DNA of 64,000 nucleotides, taken from positions 33,273,608 through 33,337,607 of the forward strand of contig NC_088300.1 in NCBI RefSeq assembly GCF_032854445.1, in the 5' to 3' direction. The notes under the pieces are model-generated. The model was not told the DNA's origin and made no database searches. It was given only the letters and a program-made list of their open reading frames with translations. Positions 13,459 to 25,205 of this stretch are shown here, piece after piece. Source of the DNA: Liolophura sinensis. Lineage: Eukaryota > Mollusca > Polyplacophora > Chitonida > Chitonidae. Made by a program: the position numbers and the translations under genes. Numbering within the stretch: the first letter of the stretch is position 1; each line of letters begins with the position of its first letter.

Positions 13459-16400
13459 ATGCTGTCCCTCGCTACAAACACCATTAGGAATCTGTTTGCC
13501 ATTTTAGGAGGCAATGAGGTAAGATATGTCCGTAGCTCTTTAAACAAATATGTAACTGTGTTGATAAGCAGTTTTAATTCCAAAGCTTTTTTAAAAGTTG
13601 AATTGGTAGCAAATGGTAAAATCTTATCAGCTGTAAGCCTGGCTGCTGACTTGTGTAAGTGGAATCATCTCAAGTAAGGCATACACATGTACATGTATTC
13701 AATCATCAGCCACCTAGATGGCCTGTATAGTCACAGTCAGAAGTTTCTGACAATGTCAATGACAGTTAGAAAAGGTGATGATTGTAATGGTTGGAGTTGC
13801 ATGTTTAGTCTTTTAAATGGAGATGTTCATGTACCTTGATTGGTAATCTGCCGTCATGTGTACATGATGTGAAGATTAACTAGTTTCTGTGACGTCATTG
13901 CAGTCATTACTTATACATGTTGTGTAGTTCTGTTTAAACTGTTGTTGTGTAATAAATGCTGACAGGATAATTGGATATTTTATCATTATACAACACAAGA
14001 GTTTTGTAGAGACTATCAGCTGAAGCAGAAGAAAAAGAAAGACCCCTAAAAACAATCAAAAATATTAAGAACACATTTTACAATTGGGTGTTTGTTGGAG
14101 TAAACTGTTTGTGATCTCTACCCCTGTTTACAAGATTATACATGTCTGTAAATTAGCTCTCTATTAATTAGACTTACACGTAAATGTCTGCATGGTTATG
14201 TAATTATATAATGATATTGTTCACAAGACTTTAAAGACCAAATTTTGTTACAGTGCACAGTTCATTAGGTACATGTGCATATGCTATACATACAGCTACA
14301 TATATTATAGCCCATTTAATTAATCTTCTGATGTATAAGAAAAGTTATTCTTGGGATTGTGGGATGGACCTGTTTTGTTCAGTTGTACAGTTATACATGT
14401 ATCCCACTCACAGCCTCCCTTCTTAAAGGGAATTTATTCCTGTAAAGGCACAGTACAGTATATTTTTCCCAAAGGGCTAACTTGCAATGCTGAAGAATAG
14501 ACTAGGAGCTTTACTTTGCCATTTATATATACAGATGCCATATCATTGATGCAGTAGATGTCAGGGAAATGTATTTATGTTGCTATGAGAAAACTAAAGT
14601 GAAACTTCTCATGTTATGGATAGGCGCATGATTCATTCAAATACATGTACATGAACATAAGCGTGGGGAAGGCTTCTGTTATATACAGGTGTACACGTAG
14701 ATGAATACTTCCCTGTGTTGGCTATTCGCGTTTTCAACATTGTGTGCACCCAGATGCTCATCTTGGGTGGCTTCAGATGGCACATTATCATGTTAATCAA
14801 CCTTTGCTTATGTAAACATGCCTTCATGAACAGGTGTAAGAATATAAAGCCAAGGTGCCTATGGTCATGAATAATGAGGTGCAATTGTGTGTTCATGATT
14901 TACACCTCAACATGTGTACATGCATGTGATTTTTCATGACCATATATGGCAGATTTTTCCAAATGTCTTTAGTTGAAGAAAACTTTCCACCTCTTAAAAA
15001 TACAAATTATTATTGAAATTAAGATCAAATACAATACATGTGTTCTATTTTGTGCATTGCATATACATGTACTTCCTCCCACCATAATGCAGGCCAGCAT
15101 CTTATAACTGAAATATTCTTGACCACCAAGCAGATAAATAAATAATGCTGGCTGTTGTCGTATAACTGAGTAGGGCGTAAAACACCAATCAATAAATAAA
15201 TAAATATTCATGTACTTTTATTTAAATAAAATAGAGGCCCACAAAAGGTGCAAGAAACAAAAGCAGATGGCACATTAATAGGCAGCTGTTGCTATCTGCA
15301 GCCAGCCAAGGTGTAAAATCCTGGACAGATGCATGTACGTGTAGCAGAAGTTTGGCTACGTACTTAGATGTACAAGGTTACATTGTATAAATTTAGAAAT
15401 ATACATGTATCAACAGAGTTGTCTCCCCTTGTGTCTTCCTCAGGACCATGATTTGCAGCAGAAGATTGACCATGAGATTAAGATGCGCGACGGAACAGCC
15501 AAGCTGCTGGCAGCCTCCAAACACCCGGCTCAGATGCTGGAGGCAGCCAAGAATCTGCTCACATCCAACACGCGCATCATCTCCTACATGACAGAGCTGC
15601 AGCGCCGCAAAACAGCCGAGGTCATGGGCAAGAACTCAACGTAAGTCTGTCTACATGTACCTTCAACTTGTTCACTTATGACAGAGCAACTTCCAGTGCA
15701 ATTTATACACATGTCAAGTTGATTTTGGAGACAGGACTACATGGGTTTGATTTGGCCAATTTCAGGGCCTCATGACGAGGGTAATTTTATCAGTCTACAC
15801 ATAGAACAATGCTGAAGGAATATGCTAAACCTTTCCAACACCTTGCCAACATGAGAAAAGGTTGAAGAAACCAATAAAGTACCAAACCTTTTTTTTTATT
15901 TATATATTTTTTTCATACTGCACAGGGTTTGATGTTATTTGTACCTAGAAAGAAACTGATTTTGAAGATAAACTTGAGTTGATAATGCTTAATTCTGTTG
16001 TTCTGTAGTATAAATTTAATCGGCTATATTTAATGAATGCATTCCTTCTGATGTATACTCCTTTCATTACTGTCAATCAAGGAGAAGCATTTGACCAATC
16101 ACAGTCCGTATTAGCTCAAGTAGGTCAACTGCATGTCCCACACATTGGTTGTGTGTATTCAGTCTTACTGTGACGTCATTACATCACAACTCCCTTTACT
16201 CAGAATGAAACGTAACATGACCTTAACACAAAGGGGTGACGAGACGTTGAGCGTGTGAGATCCATCCATATTTCCCAACCTCAAACAAATTGTACATGTT
16301 AAGTATTGTGTAAATTAGGATGTTAAATTATCCTGTTATCGTCATTATTGTATTGTTATCATTGTTTCAGATCTTCTGTGGCTGGGAACCAGGTTCCATG

Positions 16401-19400
16401 TAAAGCCAAAGTTTGTGTCTCAGGTACGTACTTTTATTTACAGTTATACTTGTGAGTTATTTACCCAAGAAAGTAATATTAGTTTACAGTATGTGCTAAT
16501 GTTAAGCTCAGCATGTACTTAATCTTGTGGCACAACAAAAGCCTGGTTCGTAGTCAGTTACCTGCGAAACTTTCTTTCAGACTTTGTCCTGTCCATAGAT
16601 TGGTGACCTTTTTACGTTTCAAATTCAGATGGTGCTTTTACATTTGCCCAATTTGTGCAGTATAATGTTTGTTTCCTCATTTCCAGCTCTCCAGCTGTGA
16701 TAATCAGTATTTTTTTTTATTTTTGTTGGTCAGATTTTTGTCATCCTATCTTGCAACAAGGGCCATTCACACAATGTTGGGCCTTAGTGCAAGATGACAT
16801 CAACTTTTTGTAGAATGTCACAGCTTATGCGAATTGGAGCATGTTTACATGCATCCTTTTATAATGTCTTTTTCCTGGTGATGATCAAACATTAGAAAAG
16901 TGTAAATGATATAATTTAGTCTCTAACCATCTATGATTTGTGTGTAACCCATATTGTTTGGTTTGCTTTTTCAGATATTAGAATTCCATTGATGTGGAAG
17001 GACACAGACCATTTTAAAAACAAGGGAGACCACCGACGTTATGTCGTATTTTGTCTTTTGAAAATTGGCACAGAAATCTACGACACATCCATGGTTAACA
17101 ATGTAGACAGAAGTATGACAGATATTACCTTTGATGATGTTATAGCTTTGTAAGTACCAGTAGTACATGTACCTGTACAGTGTAATTGAGTTATGTTTTT
17201 CTCTGTTATTAGCTTTAAATACTAAACCGTTACTGCCATCCTTTCACAGTTAGATTTTATGAATTCTTCAAACTATGCTAATAACTTGAGATACAAACAT
17301 AATCATTTTCGGTTCTTTAGATTATCATGTACTTTCTGATGTTACATAGAGTTATAATGATGCAGTTGTAGGACTTCATATTTTTATTTTTTCATCAGTG
17401 TTCTTTTTATTTTTATTTTCCAGCAATAATATTTCCCATGACTTTGAGTGTAAATTAGAAATCTACTGCCACAAATTACATGAGGATTTGACGATTGCCA
17501 GCACCTCAAAGAAACTTCGGAAGAAGATGAATGACTTGTCGGGGTCTGTAGGACGGAGTGTGGGGAAACGCTTATCAGGGCTGGTGAGTCATGTGACATT
17601 TCATGTACTTTTATAAAGGGCCTTGTTTCATACTTCGCAAGGTGCAATTGCTTCTACCCTGAACCTTGCCCCCAATTTTGTGTTTATTTAATACAGACCA
17701 TTTTCACAGAAGAATAGTGATGGCCAACCCCACTGACTTAGATGGTTAAGGTGATATCTCCCTCTGAGATGACTCTCAGTATCTGGTTCTCTCTTCTTTG
17801 CCAGCGTCGTTAAGTTAGGTTGTTCTCATGTACCTGGCGAGGATCAGTGGTTTACTCAGAGCACTTGTTTCCTCCACCTGGAAACCTTAATGCCATCATG
17901 TATGTGATGAGCACTTTAAACATCAGTCAATTAAATCTGCCATTTTTTCCCCTACATATTGTCTCAAATTTCTATGGTTTCATGTGATTCTGGTTACTCT
18001 GGTTACTCTGGTTACTTTTCCTCAATTTCTCTTGAAGCAGATCATCATCATGTGATGCACTGCCTTTGTATTTGGTTTGACAGAAACTATGAAATGATGT
18101 AGTCTTTAAATATAATTTAATAGTGAATATTTGTAGTGATGTAATGATACCATGGATACATTATTTGATCCTTGATTTCCAGAAAGATGATGCTGACATT
18201 ATTGGAAATATGGTTTTGTAAGTATCTGATATTTTGTCACCAAAATGTTCCACAGACTATTGGGGATTAACGTTATACTTCGTCATATGACGACAACAGA
18301 ATATTTTGACTTCAAAGTCATTGTTTGTGTAATAAATTGGTAGGAAAGAAAAGTTTTATGATGGAATGTCCTGGAATAAAAATGTTTCTGTGTATAGAAC
18401 AAAATATTGCAACCAGTGTTAAACAATACAAGAGCTACTATGTATTTCATACAGTCACAGTATTGGAATTTATATGTGCTATTTTGGTAGCAGAAAGGTT
18501 CGTATAGTTTAATGCTATTGGCAGTTTGAAGGTACATTCACACTAGCACGGAATTCGGTTCGGGCAGCAAAGTGAATTCGGGGATGATAACGTTTTCAGT
18601 GCATGGCATTCACGTCTGCATGAATTCGTGCACGAATTCAGATTTTCACGTTTTATTTGGCGAATGTAACCAATCAAAACCGTGCAAGAATTGCGCATGC
18701 GAAGAATACATGGTTGCCGACTGCAGCTGCTTCTTAACACGGAAACAATCAACGCTTACAAAGAAATGGATGATAGCAGCGAAGACAGCATTGTTTTAAT
18801 TGAAATTGTCTGAAGAAAGTCCATACAATGTAGAATTCACTGTTTAGGCTAGGTAAGAGACGTTCACAACATCAAACAGAAAAAAAGAGAATTGAATGAG
18901 ACATTGAAAATAATTGTTACTGTAGTTATTATAGAATGGCCTGTTTTAGTAGGGTAGACCACAAAATATAAACGTGAAATTACTGCTGTGGAATGCGCTC
19001 AGCAGTTTCCCTCCAAACATCCCCTTTCATTTGAAAATCTTTATAGTTTTTCTTCTTTAGATCGTACAGTAGGGGGTTCTTTTCAACCTCCAAAATCAAC
19101 AACTCCACTCTTTCCGTTTCTGTCACCATGTCTGTTGTAATGTGAATTTAACGGTAGATTTTGATTGGACAGAAGAAAAAATGGGTCAAGGAATGAAAAA
19201 AATGGGTCTGCTAGCCATTCATCTGAATTCGGTGTGCTGAACGAATTTGGTGCCGGTGTTATGTGAACGGATGTATGTTTTAACTATAATAACCATTTGC
19301 TCACAAAATCGTAATGAAATTTGCTTTGCTGTCCGGACCGAATTCCATGCTAGTGTGAACGCACCTTAAAAGTCAAACTCAACACGTTTTCTCTACCCAA

Positions 19401-22400
19401 ACATGAGTGAAAAGTCAAATAGCCATGAGCATTCAGCCCTTTACTAATTATTTTGCCAATTGTCTTTGTTTGTAGTGAATATATTCACAGTCGTACATGT
19501 GTGTTTAATGTTTTTTCAGGGGTCCACGGTTTGAGTTGATGGCCACAGGCAGCCTAACGTTAGCCGATGTTGACAATTGTATTAGAACGTATGATCTCCA
19601 GTTAGAACCAGTGTCAGGTATGGCTTTTCTTAAAAACACTTACCCAATCTAAATACCTGTACTGATTTCAGTTGGCTTTGTCTTGGAATTTAGGAAGTTG
19701 AAAACTGTCAGATTTAATGTTGAAATGCGAAAAGTGCTGTATTGCTGGTAGGATCACTTGAGTATTAGATTATTGGTTGGAATATCTGATTTATTCATAA
19801 CTTATTCCCGTCACTGTATGTCACCTATAGTCTAACACAACATCATTGTTGTTAGATCTGTTAATGCTTTAGACCAGAATTAAAACATTGCCAGTAAACT
19901 TTTTTATTTCAGAAAAACATACTGCTATAAAAAAGATAATTTTGCTCAATTTCTTTTGTATGGAGTAAAAAAAATAATGTAACACTCAATATTGCTAATT
20001 TTGAAAAGTGTACTTTATTATTTAAGTAGAAATAACTGCTTTATCTTCTCTTAGTATAAAATGAAGTCACCCAATTTGTTTTTATGAGTAATCTCCCCTT
20101 TTCTTTTGCAGAGGCTGGGAGTGAACTCCCCTTGTTTGGTCACTACTGCTGCAAGTTTTCTGCTCATCCAGAGTGTTTAAGGGAACCAGCTGGGACAGGC
20201 TTCCTTAATTTACAGGTGAATAAAGATTCATTGTTATTCTTCGTATTATGTGGAAGTTACATGTAGATTAAGATTGACCTCTGGCAATGTTTACAAGTAT
20301 AATATATCATATCTCTCTTTATGAAGACATAGGCCCACTTTCACAAAACTATGTGAATGAAATGTCTGTTAACGTTTTGGCAGTTTATCTTATCTGGGTA
20401 ATTGGACTATATAAAGGTGATGTAATTAATGAGAGAAGTTACAAAAAATAAACGTACGCAGTTTTGTGAAAAACGGCTGTAATTGTTTTTAAGTAGTTTT
20501 AAATAAAGGAGGAATTCCTCAAAAGTCCATGTGGGAATTTTTCTCAATGTTAGTTCTGGGAAATACATCTTCTGATGGCATACAGGATAACCAAATTGTA
20601 TAAGGCTAGTGTTGATGTGTTCAGAATGCTTACATGTAATACTCTGCATTTTTAAATTAGATACAGGTCTCTTTTTCAGTTAATGGTCATGTCATTTAGA
20701 AATCTGCATGAGTTGTGAAATGGTCACCAAACCTTATCAGAATGCATAGTAATGTTAAGCATGTTATTAGACGTACTTCATTGAGAAATCCAGAACCCAA
20801 AAACCAATATTCTAGACATTTTGTTGTGCTTGCATACCAGGAGGGATTACTGAACAGATAGGCTTGATCATTTTCCAAAATGACCACCAATTAAAATACT
20901 TATTGCCGTGTAATATAGTGAACGTGTGTGTTGCGATTTGCATGTGTATCTGTGTGCATGTAAAACTAGCTCAGTATCATAAGACAAACAGTCTGTAATG
21001 AGTCCTTAGGATGCTAAATGCATGATGCTGAGATCTGTGATGTACAGTCATTAGGAAATCAAAAATGTAGCACAAGTTTATTTTATTAGCACTGAAGTGC
21101 TCACGTATCTGCAAAGAATTTCAAAGCCAATAAGCACTTTACCTGACAGATTAATAACAAGTACCTACACCTGCACAAAATTGTTGTTTCATACCAAATT
21201 TGATTAAACCACATATTTAGACTTTTGTCTAAAGGATCTGTTTGCCTTCAGATTCAATTCGGTGGCTGACATATTTAAAATTTAGTCAGTATAACTCTTG
21301 GATACATTCTGTATTAAATAATATGAAAAAAAAACAAAACATTTTACTTCTTTGTCATATCAGGGTGAAGTAAATAGGGCTGCCAAAGGCCTTATGCATA
21401 TTACATTATTAAATCATGATTTCAAGGGTGTATGTGTACTAGAAACCTTGCATTATTGATTTTGTTAAAAACTAACCTGCCTGAACTGTTGGTGCATGTG
21501 ACCTAACCTAAGCATGCCACTCTCTTGTCAGGCTAACAGCCAGGCTTCCTTACAGGAAGATGATGATCTCTCAAAGTGGAAGAAATATTGGTGTGTGCTG
21601 AAGAACTTAGAAATGGCGTGTTGGTCATCGCCCACAGACGTGGATGTCACACAGCCGCTCTTCACCATCCCAGTCACCAAGGTAACCGCATTTCTCTGTT
21701 TTTCTATATGGTAACGTGTGGCCTATAATTGCATGGAATTTTTCTCCAGCGAATCACCCTGCTGTAGGCTCTGTTATACAGAACGCTATTTAGGTGGTGA
21801 AAAATCATATGAAGTTATGTGTGATTACTGTAGTAAAAATGACATAAAAATTCTCATGAGTTTTCATCTTTGAAAAACCTCAGTGATTAATTGATAGAAC
21901 TAGTATAATTTCTGCAATACTCCCAGTCAAATTCCAAATCTGGGCTGGTGCACATGGTTGGCTGGCATTAACAACATCTGTTTGATAACGTGTTTTTTAA
22001 TTTTCTTTTTACTTTCATATTTAAGAAAATATGCATGTAACGCCTACTTTGCTCATATGCTTTACTCATAGGTGAGTAGAAGGGTGGTATATAGATCAAA
22101 TCTGATTATTTAAACTCTTACTTTGCTGGTTTCCCTATATCACTAAACCCTAAAACAGTCTTAGAAGTGATGGACACAAAATGCTATATGTGCATGTAAG
22201 TCATGTCAAAATAGCTATGTATTTTGTCAGTTAGTGTTTACTACAGTCTAGATAATAGCCCCTTGTTCTTTTGTTGTCTACAGAACACACAAATCAGTGA
22301 TGCTGACCCTCGTACGTGTAAGCGCTCCCATACATTCCATCTGAAGACAGTCCAGGGAGAGTTTGTATCAGAACACACGCTGGCCGCCGAAAACAAAGAG

Positions 22401-23791
22401 GAGCTCAACAAATGGTGGGAGGCCTTCCAACAACATTTACTAGACCAAGGTGAGTTTTGATAGCATACATTCACAAATACTGTGCAGTTCATGCAGGTTA
22501 TGCTGTACAGCTGCACATGTGTTCAGTATAACTATTGGTCTGGTGCTTAAGGGCGCTTGCCTATCAGTCACTAGGACACATAAGGTTTGGGATCAGTCCC
22601 GGCCTTGGAGATGACATTTGTAGATACAGTGCAGGTGAGGACTTGGTGGCAATAAGAGGTCAACAGCACTCATGTGGCCTCTTGGCACTGTTTAGTTTTC
22701 AGTGATGATCATTTGTTTTCCACTGATATGGTAACAAAAATATGATGGTTTAGCAGTGAAAAAGTTTCTTTTTGCAAATTTCTTCCATTCATGAATTGAA
22801 AGCTCTTAGAAAGCAGCATTTTGAGTTGCATTTTATAACATTTCTTACTGCATGGTCAGGTTTAATTTTGGGATCAGAACGTTCAGTTTGTTTCTAGATG
22901 TTGCCATGAGGACATGGAGTAGAGCATGACGTAATTTGACATATATAATGTAAACATACGAGAGACTAAAATTTTAAATAAGGTGTACCTATATGAATAA
23001 TAAAGTAATTGATGTCATATTATTAAATTTTTCCATTTGATGTTGTTCAAGTTGCTCTTTATTTGTTGTTCCTTGGCAGTATTTTGGAAGCATGCCTGCG
23101 AACAACCAGTAGACATGCGATCAGCATCACCACGGAAACTACCTCTGTTTTTGAGAAAGAGCTCTCTTTATGAAGATACGCCTATAAATGGTGAGTAGAA
23201 CTGTAACCTTTTGAGAATGATAGAATCATGTCTGTATCTGAATGCTGGCCTGTCGTTGTTCTGGCAGTACATGTACAGTATGACTGTGCTGAAATCAATC
23301 CGGGAACAGTATAATGCTTCCCAAGACAGTCTGATTGGTATTACAGAGCCTGATCCTGGCCTTTTTTGAACATGCCACAAAGGCTTGGGGTGTGAGAAGT
23401 TTGGGATCCCAGATGATAACATTTTTCATGTTTTTGTGTTATTTACATATATATAAATGGCCAAACTGACAGCTTTGTGAATCAGAAGTGTATATTAAGG
23501 GTTTTAATTATTAGTATATTTTACTTAATAAGAAAAGAACAGGATGGAGATACAGAAGCTTCCTGGAGTGTGAAATAGTTGTTAAACAGTGTGATATATT
23601 CATTGAGTACATCACGACTGACATGTAAATTTACCTTCGCAGACCGGTCATCATACAATGAAGAAGTTATAGACAACCTTCAAATGGATGAGAAGCAACT
23701 GAGTCAGATGTTAAACACGCTGATGGGAGAGGCAAAGGAAATACGGGGCGATACATCTAGTACAGCCAGCAGTTCATCAACAGGCACCTGA
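13459..23791 (+). CDS. Rhotekin-like Rho-GTPase effector (HR1, anillin-homology, PH)
   Basis: Exons: 13459-13518 (tentative first), 15444-15640, 16371-16423, 16975-17149, 17424-17583, 18183-18217, 19520-19617, 20112-20215, 21532-21681, 22284-22449, 23080-23190, 23643-23791. All junctions are AG/GT with matching phases; the total is 1458 nt (485 aa). Residues ~21-85 form an HR1 Rho-binding coiled coil (DLQQKIDHEIKMRDGTAKLL). Residues ~100-290 match the anillin-homology C2-like region (DIRIPLMWKDTDHFKNKGD, then SHDFECKLEIY). Residues ~300-398 are a PH domain ending in the typical tryptophan helix (NKWWEAFQQH). The Ser/Thr-rich tail ends in STGT. Rhotekins bind GTP-Rho and act at the cell cortex and septin network. 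The order and spacing fit rhotekin rather than anillin, which has a much longer N-terminus. The first exon is the weak part: ATG, 20 codons, donor GTAAGA, phase 0. Confidence 0.9.
15070..15206 (+). mobile_element. SINE family A tail, duplicated fragment
   Basis: Two overlapping versions of the family A 3' end lie in a row (CCACCATAATGCAGGCCAGC, then AATGCTGGCTGTTGTCGTAT and GGGCGTAAAACACCAATCAA), with an AAATAAATAAAT tail. It sits in the intron before the first HR1 exon. Confidence 0.6.
15681..15870 (+). repeat. Dispersed ~190-bp repeat, copy 3 of 4
   Basis: Shares CAGTGCAATTTAT, GACTACATGGGTTTGATTTG, GGCCAATTTCAGGGC, AACAATGC and CAACATGAGAAAAGGTTGAA with copy 1. It lies in a rhotekin intron just after the HR1 exon. 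Confidence 0.65.
17700..17940 (+). mobile_element. Degenerate SINE-like segment
   Basis: GTTTCCTCCACCTGGAAACC, TTAATGCCATC and ACATCAGTCAATTAAAT resemble the 3' part of family A in the same order, but divergence is high. It is intronic. Confidence 0.3.
18529..19367. mobile_element. PIF/Harbinger-like DNA transposon remnant with ~45-bp terminal inverted repeats
   Basis: The left end (AAGGTACATTCACACTAGCA, then GGAATTCGGTTCGG and CAGCAAAG) and the right end read on the other strand (AAGGTGCGTTCACACTAGCA, then GGAATTCGGTCCGG and CAGCAAAG) form a near-perfect inverted pair ~840 bp apart. The flanks read TGA and TAA, compatible with a decayed 3-bp target duplication. An internal minus-strand MADF-type peptide fits the PIF/Harbinger superfamily, whose second gene encodes a Myb/MADF-like protein. 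No DDE transposase is seen, so it is non-autonomous or deleted. It lies in a rhotekin intron. Confidence 0.65.
18980..19129 (-). pseudogene. MADF-type DNA-binding domain fragment inside the transposon
   Basis: An ATG on the minus strand opens 49 codons (VELLILEVEKNPLLYDL, then YKDFQMKGDVWRETAERI) ending in TAA. The Leu/Ile-rich first helix, the P-x-LYD motif and the VWRE-x-A block are the pattern of the first two helices of MADF (Adf-1-like) domains. The third helix is missing, so this is a truncated copy. It lies between the inverted repeats of the 18529-19367 element. Confidence 0.55.
20332..20477. mobile_element. Short MITE-like element
   Basis: GCCCACTTTCACAAAACT at the left and AGTTTTGTGAAAAACGGC at the right are imperfect inverted repeats ~146 bp apart, with no coding content. 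It is intronic in the rhotekin-like gene. Confidence 0.45.
22538..22610 (+). mobile_element. tRNA-like SINE head fragment
   Basis: CTTAAGGGCGCTTGCC resembles an A box, and GGTTTGGGATCAGTCCC resembles a B box about 35 bp later. No cloverleaf can be drawn, so it is read as a tRNA-derived repeat remnant and not a tRNA gene. Confidence 0.3.
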
Positions 23792-25007
23792 ACAAGGGAG
23801 AGAACTGTGTTATCTAGAGAGTGTGCAAAGGCAGATCACCCCCCATACTCTGTAGTGATGGACACCCAGATTCAAGCATGTGCTGAATATGTAAAGGCCA
23901 GGGAACCCATCAGTGATGATATTGCAGGCTTGCTTGTGTGCTTAATCAGCTGTTATCAAGGATGTTTCAGAGTATGTCATTTACATGCTTGGGAAAGTGC
24001 TGGTTTGTACAGTTACAATCAGTTTTGGTTATTATATATCACGCCTCATAAATATTGTATCAACTTTGTACCTGTATGTTACCATGGTGACCTTTCACAT
24101 ATGTGCATTCAAGCATTTTTAAGAATAACTACAACAACAATATGCCCATTGGTGTCAGGGTAAAACTTTTTTTGTGTACCAAGAGATATGTATCTCAAAC
24201 ATGATAACCAGAACATGTGCTGGTAAGGGCATTTACCAATGAGACGTCATTTAATTGGATAGAGGAGATTCAGGGAAAACAAAAACTGGTCATTCATTCT
24301 TAGTTAAGCTGGTAACCCTCCGAATGAAACTTTGTAAGTGTCCCAAACTTCCTGCAATGATTGGCTTTCAAATTCCTATTGTGCATGAGCTTCATTTGCA
24401 CTGCGTTATAAATGTTGTGTTTTTCTCTAAGCTGATCCAGACATGTAATGTTGTCAACAGTTACATTGTTGTTTAGAACCACCCAATCTAAGAAACCATT
24501 TCTGATTTTAAGACTCTGTTTCTTTTAATTTTTGGGAAACCTGGTCCTTTACCTGGAAACTTTTTTGGCCAATTTTCATGTTGTTGTAGCAGGAATATTT
24601 GATTTCTTTTTTCCCACATGGTTAGACCATCTAATGAAAAACATACTCATATCTTTACTTTTCGAAAAAGCTGGGAAGAAATATAATATTCTGCTTTTAG
24701 CACTACAACTAGTGAAGAATTAGGGTATAATACTTATTGTTTAGAATTCTTCAACACCCAAATTAAGAAGCCATTTGTGATTTTTACCTGCTTAAAGCAT
24801 CGTTTTAGGGTTTCCAAAGGCTTCATACAGGCAAAGGCTTCATTAGTATGTACAGGTAGAAGACATTTCCTAAGCAACGGGACGTTTGCTTTTTTCCCAT
24901 GAAGTCTTTCTGAAATATATATTAATGGGATGAATAAATGTGTTTACATCTAATTTGTTTTATCCTTATAAATACATGGTGTTGTGAATTATATGCAGAT
25001 ACTTGAA

Positions 25008-25205
25008 TTTTTCAACCTTTTTGCGTGTTTGCAGGGTGTTTATTCAAGCATATTCTGATAGCATTATTCTGTTTTGACTGATAAAATCATACGTTTTGTG
25101 AAGATTTGAAACTGGCCAATCCAACCAATGTAGTTTTGCCTCCAAAATCTAATTCAACATGTGCAAAATTGCATTAAAAGTTTATCATTCATATATGTGA
25201 AAAGA
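25008..25205 (-). repeat. Dispersed ~190-bp repeat, copy 4 of 4 (reverse)
   Basis: Reverse complement of the repeat at 4498: GCAGGGTGTTTATTCAAGCA, GCATTATTCTGTTTTGACTG, GAAACTGGCCAATCCAACCA and ATGTAGTTTTGCC. It lies downstream of the rhotekin stop. Confidence 0.7.

Noticed and set aside
23807-24163. 118-codon open frame right after the rhotekin stop
   Set aside because: No domain, no splice support and Cys/Tyr-rich random-looking composition; best read as 3' UTR.
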